Below the pieces are notes generated by a model, which made no database searches, was not told where the DNA came from, and saw only the letters and a program-made list of their open reading frames with translations. Below are positions 17,340 to 26,307 of a DNA stretch of 60,610 nt, piece by piece (the first letter of the stretch is position 1; every line of letters begins with the position of its first letter). The DNA is from Mesorhizobium sp. ORS 3324 (GTDB lineage: Bacteria; Pseudomonadota; Alphaproteobacteria; Rhizobiales; Rhizobiaceae). The DNA lies in the NCBI GenBank assembly GCA_000824825.2, contig LM655198.1:1906-62515 (forward strand), given 5' to 3'. A program made the position numbers and the translations under genes.

Positions 17340-18109
17340 GGGGAACCTTGAAGACATATTCATCGTCCGGATTCTGGGTAACCTCGGCCCGCCCCCTGAC
17401 CGCCGGCGGCAGCAAATGCTGACCGGGCCGCTCAACCACGCCAAACTGAGCATACATGCCACCGCCGACATTTCTGCCGTTGTGGCATGACGAGTATCCC
17501 TTATCGAGGCCTTCCTTCTGTTCTGCGGTGAGCGCGTTTTCGTCACCTTCGAGATAACGGTCGAACGGGGCGTTGGGCGTGATCAGCGTAGCCTCGAACA
17601 CGGCAATGGCTTGCTCGATGTTGTCGTAAGTGACGGAATCGCTATGCTGGGAAGGCCTTGTCAAATGCGTCGACGTAGCTTGGGATGCCTTTGAGCTGCA
17701 CCACTGCTTCATCGGGGGTGATGCCCATCTCGACCGGGTTGGCGATGGGACCACCGGCTTGCTCCTTCAGGTCAGCGGCGCGTCCGGCCCAGAACTGAGC
17801 GGCATTGAATACGGAGTTGAGCACGGTTGGTGCGTTCCGTCCGCCGTGCTGCCAATCCTGGCCCAAGGAGGTGGAACGGCCATCGGCGCCAGCACGCCCG
17901 ATCTGATGGCAGGTGTTGCAGCTGATATTGTGTGCTCTGGAGAGCCGAGTCTCGAAATAGAGCATCTTGCCCAGTTCGACTTTTTCCGTGGTTGTCGGAT
18001 TGTGCTCCAAGGCTTGGGGATACCTTGGGATGGGAGCGAACAGCGATTGGGCCTCGTTCAGAAGATCGGCCCGCCCGATGGTCGTAGACAGGAGCAGACA
18101 CCCTCCCAC
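17340..18109 (-). pseudogene. Di-heme cytochrome c peroxidase, frameshifted and truncated
   Basis: First part (18109 to about 17645) encodes a short hydrophobic leader, then LFAPIPRYPQAL, VELGKMLYFETRLS, the first heme site SCNTCHQIG, and FWAGRAADLKEQAGGPIANPVEMG. The frame then shifts near 17640-17650 and continues as DSVTYDNIEQAIAVFEATLITPNAPFDRYLEGD. The second heme motif reads YSSCH instead of CSSCH (TGC to TAC), so heme c cannot be fixed there. The gene stops after VFKVPQL, without the C-terminal third. Three independent defects make it a clear pseudogene of a periplasmic H2O2-reducing enzyme (CcpA/MauG family). Confidence 0.88.
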
Positions 18110-18254
18110 TGCAGCATACGGAAAAGATCTGCGTCATCATGGTGACGAGATCCGGAACGCATAAGCATAAGGTTCTCCCATTTCCCACCGATCGGCCCCC
18201 TTTGCGCATCGTGCGCAGGCAAGTTTGCCAAAAATCCATGGCCAGCACGGGTTG

Positions 18255-19081
18255 CGCGCTTTATGCAGCCCTGGATGTCTCGATGGAATAGACTGCCATT
18301 TGCGTGGTCGACGGGAGCGGCAGTAGGATTGCCGAGCGGAGGTTCCGACCGACCCCGATGCCATCGCTGATTGGTTGGCCGGGACCTTGCAAGGATCGGC
18401 ATGGAAACCGGCCCACTGGCAGTCTGGCTTTGGAATCAACTGACGGAGCGTTGCCGTCAACTCACCGGAGACGATTTCCTCGGCACGACGGGCAAAGCCG
18501 CCGAGCTTCTTGCCGATCATGATGCCGAAGGTTGAGCAGCCCACGGATCTCATTCTCGATCTTGCCGCGGATGCCGACCAGGACGTCTCGTGCCGACAGC
18601 AGCGCCCGCACGACATAGGCGCCGTAGCTCTTGATGCGGACTTCCCTGAACCATCCGGTTCGCACAATTCTGGGCCAGACCCGCCGCGTCATGACGATCC
18701 GTCTTGTTCGGCATCATGGAGAGGGCGCCGCTTGCGTGGCGCGCATCGAGACACACGATCGGCAATCCTTGCCGCCTGAGATCAGAGCAATCATCGAGGC
18801 GATGATCGAGGCCCGCCGATCCATCATCGAGCGGACCAGGGTGCTCGACACGCGCGTCCGCGCAGCCGCGAAACAGAATGCCATGGCCCGGCTGTTCATG
18901 ACCGCACCCGGCGTTGGCGCGACTAATTGGCTTCTCTTCGCTGAAGGCCTGGGGCCTGCGGATTGCCAAGGGCGCCGGCTTGAAGAGGGCGAAGGTTGCG
19001 GTGGCGCGCAAGCTTGCCGCCATCCTCCACGCCATGTGGAAGACGAATGAGCCGTTCCGCCACGCCATCGCTGCAGCCTGA
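18255..19081 (+). mobile_element. IS110-family transposase remnant with an internal inversion
   Basis: The 5' part on the plus strand (18255-18445) reads LYAALDVSME and, after frame changes, ICVVDGSGS and METGPLAVWLWNQLTE, the IS110 N terminus. The middle part (about 18448-18768) is on the minus strand: LPIVCLDARHASGALSMMPNKTDRHDA, AGLAQ, IVRTGWFREVRIKSYGAYVVRALL and GKLGGFARRAEEIVSGE in shifting frames. The 3' part is again plus: IIEAMIEARRSIIERTRVLDTRVR, MARLFMTAPGVGA, then a deletion to the C terminus. Short inverted repeats TTGCCG/CGGCAA flank the flipped block. Non-functional. Confidence 0.85.
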
Positions 19082-19170
19082 CAAGGAGCTTTCGGTTCCC
19101 GATCAACTCCAGTTCCCGAGATGCGTCCTTGCCGGGACGCTACGCGGATGAGGTCGCTCCCACGCATGCG
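18919..19170 (+). repeat. About 250-bp direct repeat, copy 1 (IS110 3' end and flank)
   Basis: Starts at GCGACTAATTGGCTTCTCTT and runs to CTCCCACGCATGCGGTC. It is nearly identical to 25555-25808 in the same orientation, with only scattered single-base differences. It codes the IS110 C terminus (KVAVARKLAAILHAMWKTNE) and its downstream flank. Confidence 0.92.
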
Positions 19171-19788
19171 GTCCTACGGAACCGCGAACACCACTTCGAC
19201 CTGCCCGTTCCAACGCAAACATGCGGCGATCCTTGCGATTGACCCCGGAGAGACCCCTGAGCCCGGCAGGCGCTGCAACAACGAGGAGAAAGAAGCCCAT
19301 TGACGAAGGCGATTAGAGAACCTGATGGGACACGATCCCCGCGTCGACACGGCCCATCTTTGAATTACGCCGTCGAAGCTCGACCAAGCCGTGCCTTTGC
19401 GGATGGAAATCGATGGTGTGGTAAAAGCCATTTCCGCCTAGAAAGGCGATGTGCGCCTTGGAAAACTTGACCCTTTTCGAGGAATCCTTCTCCCGAATGC
19501 GCGATCATGCCCGGAAAGCCAGCCCTGAACGGTCCGAAAAACAGAAGGAAGCTTAAGGGTTACATGCCTACAAAGCTTAGACATGAAGCGGGTCTATATC
19601 AGACGATACCTTTTCTCTCTACGAGACCGTCAGCACATCATTTATTCCAGTGATGGCCGGGGCGACCGGGCGCCAGAGCGAACCGTATTCAACTCGCGCG
19701 CTGAGCCGCCGCGCGTCATCTTGGGGGCGGCGCTGTTTGTGCTTCACAGAAGTCCCACGATCGAATGCAGTCTTAGAGGACACATCAC
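19171..19788. other. Gene-free stretch upstream of the beta-lactamase-like gene
   Basis: No gene recognised. A weak sigma-54-like arrangement (GG at 19729, GC at 19741) is noted among the rejected observations. Confidence 0.4.
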
Positions 19789-20922
19789 ATGACACTTGCT
19801 CCGATTGCCAATCCTGACCTCGATACCGCATCCGGCAATAAGGCGCGCTGGTATCTCCCTGACCATCGTCGCCGCGGCTTCCACAACTTTCACACGACTG
19901 TGCGCTACGCCATGTCTTTGCGCGCCTCGCGTGTTCTACCGGTTACGAAAGACGTCGACTGGACCATCGGAGAGCGGCCTGAGGTTGCCCGCTTCCTCGC
20001 GATGCCGCATTTCTCTGCGTTCGTCGTGGCTCGAGGTGAGCGCATCCTCTACGAGGCCTATGCGTCTGACTTCGGCCCCGAAAAGCCGCATCCCATCATG
20101 TCTATTACCAAGACCACGCTCAACCTGATGCTCGGCCGTGCGGTGGCCGACGGCCTCATTAAACTCGAAGACAGGGTGCGCACTTATCTGCCGGAGATTG
20201 GGACGGGCTACGCTGAGGCGACCATCAAATCGGTAGCGGACATGAACGTAGCCAATGACTTCACTGAAGACTATGGCGACTCCTCTGCGAGAATCAACGC
20301 GATGAGGGTAGCCATGGGCTGGCGACTGCCTAAGGGGGATGAAAAAGAGGAGTCGATCCGTTCCTTTCTTTGCGGCGTCACAGGTGGCGACTTGGTGAAT
20401 CGCACGGGGGATGTGATGTATAAGTCGGCCAATAGCCATGTCATTGGCTGGATCGTCGAGCGCGCCAGCGGTAGGATGCTGCGCGACTGGCTTATTGAGA
20501 TTGTCGAGGCGGCGGGGCTCGAGGGATGCTTTCACATCACCTGCGACCGAGAGGGCGTACCGCAAATCGGCGGGGGCGCCTCTCTCTCTGCCCGCGACCT
20601 CGCGCGCTACGGCCTGCTTTTCGCGCGCAAGGGTGAAGCTGTAGATGGCCACCGGGTGGGCGACGCCGCCTTCATCGAAGAGACGCGCCGCAGTCCTGGC
20701 CCTTCCCTGCCAAAGCCGCGTGACTGGATGCGGTATAGCCGTCAATTGCAAACTAACGGGACTTGGTTGGGGCACGGCGGTCTCGGGGGCCAATATATGC
20801 TTGCGAACCCCGACACAGGCATTGTTGTGGTTTACTTGAGCGTACTTGAAAACGAGAGTGCCGACGACCCGGACTTCTTCGGGCCTCTGGTGCAGATGAT
20901 GACCGAGGTGGCTGCAAAATGA
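19789..20922 (+). CDS. Serine hydrolase of the beta-lactamase / penicillin-binding fold
   Basis: 377 residues; ATG 19789 behind AGAGGA. Domain from about residue 70 to the end. The nucleophile motif SxxK is seen as SITK (about 106) in HPIMSITKTTLNLMLG, followed by DRVRTYLPE. The second motif is YKSAN (about 208) in GDVMYKSANSHVIGWIVE, and the third is HGG in LGHGGLGGQYM instead of KTG. This pattern fits class C-like esterases/amidases and 6-aminohexanoate-dimer hydrolases rather than true beta-lactamases. No signal peptide, so probably cytoplasmic. The substrate may be an amide or ester. It lies in the accessory block with Ldh2, CmcI and ATP-grasp genes between two direct repeats. Confidence 0.88.
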   Translation: MTLAPIANPDLDTASGNKARWYLPDHRRRGFHNFHTTVRYAMSLRASRVLPVTKDVDWTIGERPEVARFLAMPHFSAFVVARGERILYEAYASDFGPEKPHPIMSITKTTLNLMLGRAVADGLIKLEDRVRTYLPEIGTGYAEATIKSVADMNVANDFTEDYGDSSARINAMRVAMGWRLPKGDEKEESIRSFLCGVTGGDLVNRTGDVMYKSANSHVIGWIVERASGRMLRDWLIEIVEAAGLEGCFHITCDREGVPQIGGGASLSARDLARYGLLFARKGEAVDGHRVGDAAFIEETRRSPGPSLPKPRDWMRYSRQLQTNGTWLGHGGLGGQYMLANPDTGIVVVYLSVLENESADDPDFFGPLVQMMTEVAAK

Positions 20923-21084
20923 TGAGCGGTCATCGGCCCCAGACCCGTGAACCGCCCAGAGTTTGCCGGAGGCTCGAACTAAACGATGGTTAGACAACGA
21001 AGTCCTGCTTCAATGTTCCAGCCGGCAAAAGATCAGGGTTCGTCATAGTCAGGCTCCTCGGCCGTCCCGGCGCAGCTTGTGCGC

Positions 21085-22182
21085 TCAGGCAAGATCAAGT
21101 TCGGCGGCAAGCCCGCAATTTCGCGCGAGCGTGCGCAGCGTGTCCCAGGTCGCGTTCTCCAGTTTAATGCCGTGGACTATGCGCTCCCGCTCGCGCCAAT
21201 ATCCGATCTCGCCGGGATAGAACACGCCGGATGAGTCTTCCGACGGCGCCGCCGATTTCAGCCGCTGCGCAAAATCCGCAACCTCTTTCTTGAATTCATC
21301 AAGCGGGCGGAACGCTGCCACATTGAACACCGCTAAAAAACAACCGAACTTCTCCCGATCGGCCAGTTTGGCCCCGGAACCAGGGCCGGTCAGCAGTCGG
21401 CACAACAGTTCCACGATCGCTGCGAGGCCGCTGCCCTTGTGGCCCTCTGCGCCGCCGAGCGGCATTAATACGCCGCCATTTCGGTAGTCGCGCGGGTCGG
21501 TCGTAGGGTGACCCTCGGCATCGATCAACCAGCCCTTCGGAATTTCCTCACCGCGCGCGATCGCTAATTCGAGCTTACCGGCCGCGACCGCCGAGGTTGC
21601 CATGTCAAGCAAAAACGGGGCCTCGAGATCCGAGGGCACTGCGATTGAGATCGGGTTGGTGCCAAGCCGCGCCTCGCGTCCGCCGAACGGCGCGACAAGG
21701 TTACCGCCGGAAACAGCGGCCGCAAGGCCAATCATGCCGGCGCTTGCCGCCATCAAGGGATAGGCGGCGAGCCGTCCGACATGGCTTTGCGCGAATACTG
21801 TGCACGCCGCGACATTGGCGATCTTTGCTTTTTCGATAGCGAGCGCCATCGCCTTGGTGGTGACGTGAAAGCCAAAACCCCAGTGGCCATCGATAACCGC
21901 CGTGGTGGGGGATTCTCGCACGATTGTCCACTCCGCGCCCGGCACGATTTTCCCTTCCTTGATACTGTCGATATAGGTCGGAATGGCGATGACCCCATGC
22001 GAGTCATGACCAGCTAAGTTTGCATTGACGCAGCCGTTGGCGACTGCTCGCGCCTCGTCCTCGGAAGCGCCGGCAGCTTTCAGCAGCGCCACACAGATGC
22101 GGATAAGACGATCAGCCTTCACAACCGAAAAGAGTTCTGTTTTGTCCGGCTCGCGTAGCTGTAGGTCATCGATTGAATTCAT
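21085..22182 (-). CDS. Ldh2-family malate/L-lactate-type NAD(P)-dependent dehydrogenase
   Basis: 365 residues. Family blocks: LKAAGASEDEARAVANGCVNANLAGHDSHGV (active-site His in DSHG), SHVGRLAAYPLMAA, LGTNPISIAVP, LLDMATSAVAAGKLELA and GHKGSGLAAIVELL. ATG 22182 has AAGGAA 7 bases upstream. The Ldh2 family reduces 2-oxo acids or cyclic imines (malate, lactate, ureidoglycolate, delta-1-piperideine-2-carboxylate); which one here cannot be read. A consensus sigma-54 promoter 56 bp upstream suggests expression under RpoN, possibly in nodules. Confidence 0.9.
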   Translation of the reverse strand: MNSIDDLQLREPDKTELFSVVKADRLIRICVALLKAAGASEDEARAVANGCVNANLAGHDSHGVIAIPTYIDSIKEGKIVPGAEWTIVRESPTTAVIDGHWGFGFHVTTKAMALAIEKAKIANVAACTVFAQSHVGRLAAYPLMAASAGMIGLAAAVSGGNLVAPFGGREARLGTNPISIAVPSDLEAPFLLDMATSAVAAGKLELAIARGEEIPKGWLIDAEGHPTTDPRDYRNGGVLMPLGGAEGHKGSGLAAIVELLCRLLTGPGSGAKLADREKFGCFLAVFNVAAFRPLDEFKKEVADFAQRLKSAAPSEDSSGVFYPGEIGYWRERERIVHGIKLENATWDTLRTLARNCGLAAELDLA

Positions 22183-22237
22183 AAGCGTTTCCTTGATTTA
22201 GGTCATCTCCGGTAATCCGATCGGCGCGACACGCAAC

Positions 22238-22252
22238 GCAAACTTCGTGCCA
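22238..22252 (-). promoter_or_regulatory. Sigma-54 promoter of the Ldh2-type gene
   Basis: Minus-strand sequence TGGCACGAAGTTTGC matches the -24/-12 consensus TGGCACG-N4-TTGC with the GG and GC dinucleotides 10 bp apart. It is 56 bp before the ATG. No TGT-N10-ACA NifA site was found within 200 bp upstream, where an IS21 remnant now sits. Confidence 0.8.
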
Positions 22253-22329
22253 CCAACACCGTTGCCGATATTTTCGTGAAGGTGGCGTTGTTGCGTATCG
22301 CCAGCCCGAGAGTCGGACAGCATTTGTTG

Positions 22330-22840
22330 GCTTGAACGATTGGCTTCGGGAGCGTTTCTTTCGCCACACGGGAATGCGGACGTCATTCGGCAGGAGTTGG
22401 AGAGCGAGCATGACATCGTCATCGGGCCGCGGTCGGTAGAACTTCGAGTTCGACAACGGCGGCGCGATTTGAAAGCGCAGAAGCGGGCGACGGTGCGCTT
22501 CGAGACGGCGCCGGGTCATCAGATGCAGATCGACTTCGGCGACACGCGGGTATGGATCGGCGGCGAGCGGGTGCGGATCCATGTGTTTGTCGGGACGCTT
22601 GGCTTTTCGCGCCGGATGCACATCCGGGCCTCGCTCATGCAACGCTAGACTGACTGGTTCGAAGGGATGGAAGGCGCTTTCCTGCGGTTTGGGTGCGTGA
22701 CGGCGGAAGTTCTGATCGATAATGCAAAGGCGCTGGTTGAGCATCACGACGCGGTGGCGCGCGAGGTGAGGTTCAATGCCCGGCTGCAGGCTTTTGCCCG
22801 ATATTGGGGCTTCACACCGCGGATCTCGCATCTGGATCGG
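22330..22840 (+). mobile_element. IS21-family istA transposase remnant
   Basis: Plus-strand frame reads NADVIRQELESEHDIVIGPRSVE, then the integrase core RFETAPGHQMQIDFGDTRV, and after an in-frame TAG at 22646 continues GMEGAFLRFGCVTAEVLIDNAKALVEHHD and FNARLQAFARYWGFTPRI. Both ends and the istB partner are missing. Confidence 0.85.
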
Positions 22841-22949
22841 CGGACGCGCGAGATTGCCGACCAGCGAGAACACGTGCACCGCCGGTGGCTGCCATCCTCA
22901 CAAGAACTTGACACACAACCCGCCGTCGCGACAGCCTCAGCCTGACAGC

Positions 22950-23120
22950 ATATCCGGGGACACGTCGAACTTGTGGTCTGGTCGGTTTCCGCGCCGCTTA
23001 TCGTCCTTGCAAAAGACAACCTTCGTCTTCGCGGGATGAAGTGGAAGCCCGCTGCTTGCTCCTCGCTTCGGCAATGGCCCATCGCATCATCGGCGTAGCG
23101 TTCGAAGCCTCCATCTTCGT
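22950..23120 (-). mobile_element. Group II intron reverse transcriptase/maturase remnant
   Basis: On the minus strand, FERYADDAMGHCRSEEQA carries the YADD polymerase motif. After a frame change and deletion, LHPAKTKVVFCKDDKRRGN follows, typical of the LtrA-type palm/thumb region. Only about 55 residues survive, and no intron RNA domain V could be recognised nearby. Confidence 0.8.
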
Positions 23121-23235
23121 CGTACCATCCACGTACGCTTGATGACTCAGATGTTGCAAACCCGACCGGCCATCCAACGGGCATGCTTAGAGATATGTAC
23201 GCTTCTTACTCTCGTTAATTAGAGCGATCACGTTA

Positions 23236-23428
23236 TGCGGAGAGCGGCTTGCGGGACATTTCCACGCCCGTGCAAGGTGGTCTTAGCGGTCGAACGGATG
23301 CCGACGATCTCCAGTTCCTCGCCGACCTTGACCACGCCGCGCTCGACGCGGCCGGGCATCACCTTGCCGCGGCCCTATATTGAGAACAAGTCCTCGATTG
23401 GCATCAGGAACGGCAGACCGGGGTCGGG
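23236..23428 (-). pseudogene. tuf: Elongation factor Tu (tuf) internal fragment
   Basis: The minus strand reads LPFLMPIEDLFSI, a TAG stop, then GRGKVMPGRVERGVVKVGEE and LEIVGIR. This is the start of EF-Tu domain 2 (canonical [25 protein letters not shown]). It is about 65 codons long with a stop and a frame change. An orphan piece of a housekeeping gene among mobile-element debris. Confidence 0.85.
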
Positions 23429-23437
23429 ATGCACGCT

Positions 23438-23452
23438 TGGCACGCAGATTGC
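23438..23452 (+). promoter_or_regulatory. Sigma-54 promoter upstream of the CmcI-family gene
   Basis: TGGCACGCAGATTGC matches TGGCACG-N4-TTGC exactly, GG and GC 10 bp apart, 118 bp before the ATG at 23571. No good TGT-N10-ACA site was found in the preceding 250 bp, so the activator protein is open. Confidence 0.8.
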
Positions 23453-23570
23453 TGAGCTGAGGCAAAGCACTGATGGTATGAGCTTCGACGCGTGCGAGCA
23501 ATTCACCAGTCACCACGAGGCGCGCTAAATGCCTCAGAGGGACAATGAGATAACAAAAGGAGCAAAATCC

Positions 23571-24341
23571 ATGAAGTTGGCTTACGGATACAAGGATTTT
23601 TGGAATGCCGCTCAAAATAACTACCCTGACGAAATAATACCAGGAGGTATTCTGGATCAGGCAGGAATGTTTGATGCAATTTCCAGCATCATCAATTGCG
23701 ATGATTCCGATCGATTTGTAAAGCCATCGGAACGATGGTGGATGTCGTCTATTTACCCGAAGAATTTCCCTGACAGAGCAACAAAAGTTGGAGCCTTAGC
23801 GTTGACTTACAAAGGCCTGATACATATTAAAACCCCTTTCGACCTTGCTCTGTACACGAGACTCATTTGGGAGCTTCAGCCCAGAACAATTATAGAACTT
23901 GGTTCCTATCAGGGCGGGAGCGGCCTGTGGCTTGCCGATCATGTGTCGATGCTTTGTGACAAACCCGGTGAAGTTCACTCTTTTGACCTGCATGTCAATT
24001 GTGTCCACGAAAATGCCAAGCATCCACTTCTCACCTTTCATCAAGTTGATCTTTTCGACGCTGATAGCTTAGACAAAATCCTGCTGGCAAGGTTACCACA
24101 CCCTTGGCTTGTTATTGACGATGCGCACGTGCAAGTGTTCTCTATCTTTGCTCATCTAAGGAAATTTATGTATAAAGGTGACTATTATATTATTGAGGAT
24201 GTACCTATATACGCAAACAGGGAGATTATTGACGGGTTTCAGTTGATCGAAGAATCAGGATTTTTTATAGACACGTACTACACTGACGCGTTTGGAATCA
24301 ACGTTACTTGCGCCCCAAATGCATGGCTTCGAAAGTCATAA
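23571..24341 (+). CDS. CmcI-family (cephalosporin hydroxylase / SAM-dependent methyltransferase-like) protein
   Basis: 256 residues from ATG 23571, with AAGGAG 8 bases upstream; the longer frame from 23529 adds 14 unlikely residues. Rossmann-like motif I is TIIELGSYQGGSGLWLADH (about 119), then VHSFDLHV, and LVIDDAH (about 180) with DYYIIEDVPIY. These are typical of the CmcI family, named after the cephamycin 7-alpha-hydroxylation/methylation partner, which has a methyltransferase fold. Base composition is clearly AT-richer than the neighbours, a sign of recent transfer. Its own sigma-54 promoter is in front. Substrate unknown. Confidence 0.85.
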   Translation: MKLAYGYKDFWNAAQNNYPDEIIPGGILDQAGMFDAISSIINCDDSDRFVKPSERWWMSSIYPKNFPDRATKVGALALTYKGLIHIKTPFDLALYTRLIWELQPRTIIELGSYQGGSGLWLADHVSMLCDKPGEVHSFDLHVNCVHENAKHPLLTFHQVDLFDADSLDKILLARLPHPWLVIDDAHVQVFSIFAHLRKFMYKGDYYIIEDVPIYANREIIDGFQLIEESGFFIDTYYTDAFGINVTCAPNAWLRKS

Positions 24342-24536
24342 GCCCTTGTCGTGGAGCGTCGTCCTCCTGACCGCTCTGCCAGTCGACTCAGTCGCCCCGA
24401 ACCCCAAGAAGACGCGATTCGTCCGATGGGATACTTTCCGAACGATCGTGTCTCAGGAAGGAGATGCTATGGGGCGAGCGGCGAACGTGTGGCATCCTTC
24501 GGCGCTGTTGGATCGACCATCTGAAGGAGGCACCCG

Positions 24537-25410
24537 ATGTCGCAGTCTTTTGAGGCAAGCCGGTCCCTTACCGCTCTTGAACAGGATAACACGATCGTCG
24601 CCGTCATCGAAATGAGCAAGGCGAAGTGGCTGATTGCCGCGCTTGTTCCGCGTTTCAAGCGCCAGCCGCTGAAGAAGATTGACGCCGGCGCGCCATCGTT
24701 GTTGAAGCTGCTGCAGGACTGGCGCAACGAAGCCGGCCAGGCCGGGCATACAATCATGCGGATCGCCGTCACCTATGAGGCGGCTTCTGGCTGGCGCGCT
24801 GGCTGCGGGCGCGCGACATCGAGGCCTATGCCATCCACCCAACCAGCGTTGCGGTGTCGCGTGAGCACCAGCGTGCCAAGACCGATCGGCTCGACACCGA
24901 GCTTTTGATGCGAGCCTTCCTCGGCGGGCTGCGTGGCGAGAAGCGCCATTGCAGTATGGCGGCGATACCTACGCTTGAAGAAGAGGACGCCCGGAGGCCG
25001 AACCGCGAGCGGCAGACCTCGGTCAGTGAGCAGACGCGGCTCATCAACCGCATCAAGGCGATTCTTGCCCGCTTCGGCATTCGTAGCTTCCGCTTGAGCT
25101 GCGCTATGCGGCCGACAGGCTCATGGCCATCCACACGGCGGAGGGAACACCGCTACCGGACAACGCCCGCGCCGAGTTGCACCGCTTGCTTGAGCGGCTC
25201 GCCGTCGTGCGTACGCAGATCCGCACCATCGAGGGCGACCGCCTGCGCAGGCTCGCCGTGGCTCAGGCTGCACCAGAAGGCCCGCATGCGATAGTGCGCC
25301 TCATTGCACTGGTCATCGACCTCGGTGTCGAGACGGCGGACATGCTGGTCCAAAAGATCCTGTTGCGCGGATGGCGCGATCGCCGCGCGGTGGCGTCCGC
25401 CCCCCCTTAG
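24537..25410 (+). mobile_element. IS110-family transposase, frameshifted
   Basis: Successive frames give MSQSFEASRSLTALEQDNTI with EMSKAKWLIAALVP (RNase-H-like N terminus), then ARDIEAYAIHPTSVAVSREHQRAKTDRLDTELLMRAFLGG, QTRLINRIKAILARFGI, and LRLAVAQAAPEGP leading to ALVIDLGVETADMLVQKIL, the start of the transposase_20 domain. At least two frameshifts; truncated at about 25410, where another IS110 fragment begins. Confidence 0.85.
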
Positions 25411-25458
25411 GATCTGTGGAAAATGGAGGGCAGTCTACCATCCAACAAAGGAGCCCGT

Positions 25459-25717
25459 GATGTCTGTCGTCAAGTCCGTCTTTCAAGTCCACGGGTGTCG
25501 ATGCCTCTGGCACGCAGTTCTCCGATTCTATGAAGCGGCCAACGTCATCCTGACGCGACTAATTGGCTTCTCTTCCCTGAAGGCCTGGGGCCTGCGGATT
25601 GCCAAGGGCGCCGGCTTGAAGAAGGCGAAGGTTGCGGTGGCGCGCAAGCTTGCCGTCATCCTCCACGCCATGTGGAAGACGAATGAGCCGTTCCGCCACG
25701 CCATCGCTGCAGCCTGA
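25459..25717 (+). mobile_element. Fused IS110 fragment (N-terminal tip joined to C terminus)
   Basis: Begins MSVVKSVFQVHG, the IS110 N-terminal signature, then passes directly into FYEAANVILTRLIGFSSLKAWGLRIAKGAG and ends KTNEPFRHAIAAA. Most of the transposase between is deleted. Its 3' half is part of the direct repeat. Confidence 0.8.
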
Positions 25718-25808
25718 CAAGGAGCTTTCGGTTCCCAATCAACTCCAGTTCCCGAGATGCGTCCTTGCCGGGACGCTACGCGGATGAGGTCGCTCCCACG
25801 CACGCGGT
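25555..25808 (+). repeat. About 250-bp direct repeat, copy 2
   Basis: Nearly identical to 18919-19170 and in the same orientation. The two copies bracket 6.4 kb with the hydrolase, Ldh2 and CmcI genes. Confidence 0.92.
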
Positions 25809-25865
25809 CTGCACTCACTGTCTTCGCTCTCTTGCTGTGCTTAACTGTCCGGTTGATGACGTATA

Positions 25866-25881
25866 TGTTTGGAACTTGACA
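25866..25881 (+). promoter_or_regulatory. NifA upstream activator sequence
   Basis: TGT-TTGGAACTTG-ACA is a perfect TGT-N10-ACA site, 73 bp before the -24/-12 promoter at 25955, within the normal range for NifA acting through DNA looping. Confidence 0.78.
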
Positions 25882-25954
25882 TACTGAGGCATAAGTATTC
25901 CGCCATAGCGGCGCGAAAACACCTTTTTCCCCTCTCGCTTTTACACCTCTTCGC

Positions 25955-25969
25955 TGGCACGACGCTTGC
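25955..25969 (+). promoter_or_regulatory. Sigma-54 promoter of the ATP-grasp gene
   Basis: TGGCACGACGCTTGC fits TGGCACG-N4-TTGC exactly. Transcription should start near 25981, leaving a leader of about 325 nt before the ATG at 26308; no gene was recognised in this leader. With the UAS at 25866 this forms a complete NifA-type promoter. Confidence 0.88.
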
Positions 25970-26307
25970 GCCGATATGGTCAGCGGCCTTGGTTCCTGTC
26001 AGGTTTGGATCGGGCCGGTGGAGACTCGGCGTGTGATGGTATGCTTCCGGCGGCTAGAGTGAATGGAGATGCGAGGCTCGCAGAGGTGAAGCGCCATCAA
26101 GCGGAGGCGACGTTCCACTTTCAACCGGGCCCGATACTCCGCCAGGTGAGTGATGCTTCCGGCAATAACCGATTATAGCTGCTGATTACGATCGTCTCTG
26201 CCGACCGGACTCTCGGGGCGGGTTCGCGGCCTGCAGACGCTCGTTCCAATCGATCATCGAATTCGAGCGCATAAACCTGATAGCGAGCAACACTCGGGGA
26301 GTAGCTA

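Noticed and set aside
19729..19742. Sigma-54-like GG-N10-GC upstream of the serine hydrolase
   Set aside because: Only the GG and GC dinucleotides fit; flanking bases differ (CGGCGCT and TGTGC), and there is no TGT-N10-ACA nearby. Too weak to call.
23195..23210. TGT at 23195 as part of a NifA site for the CmcI promoter
   Set aside because: Ten bases further on the sequence is CTC, not ACA; no other TGT-N10-ACA was found upstream.
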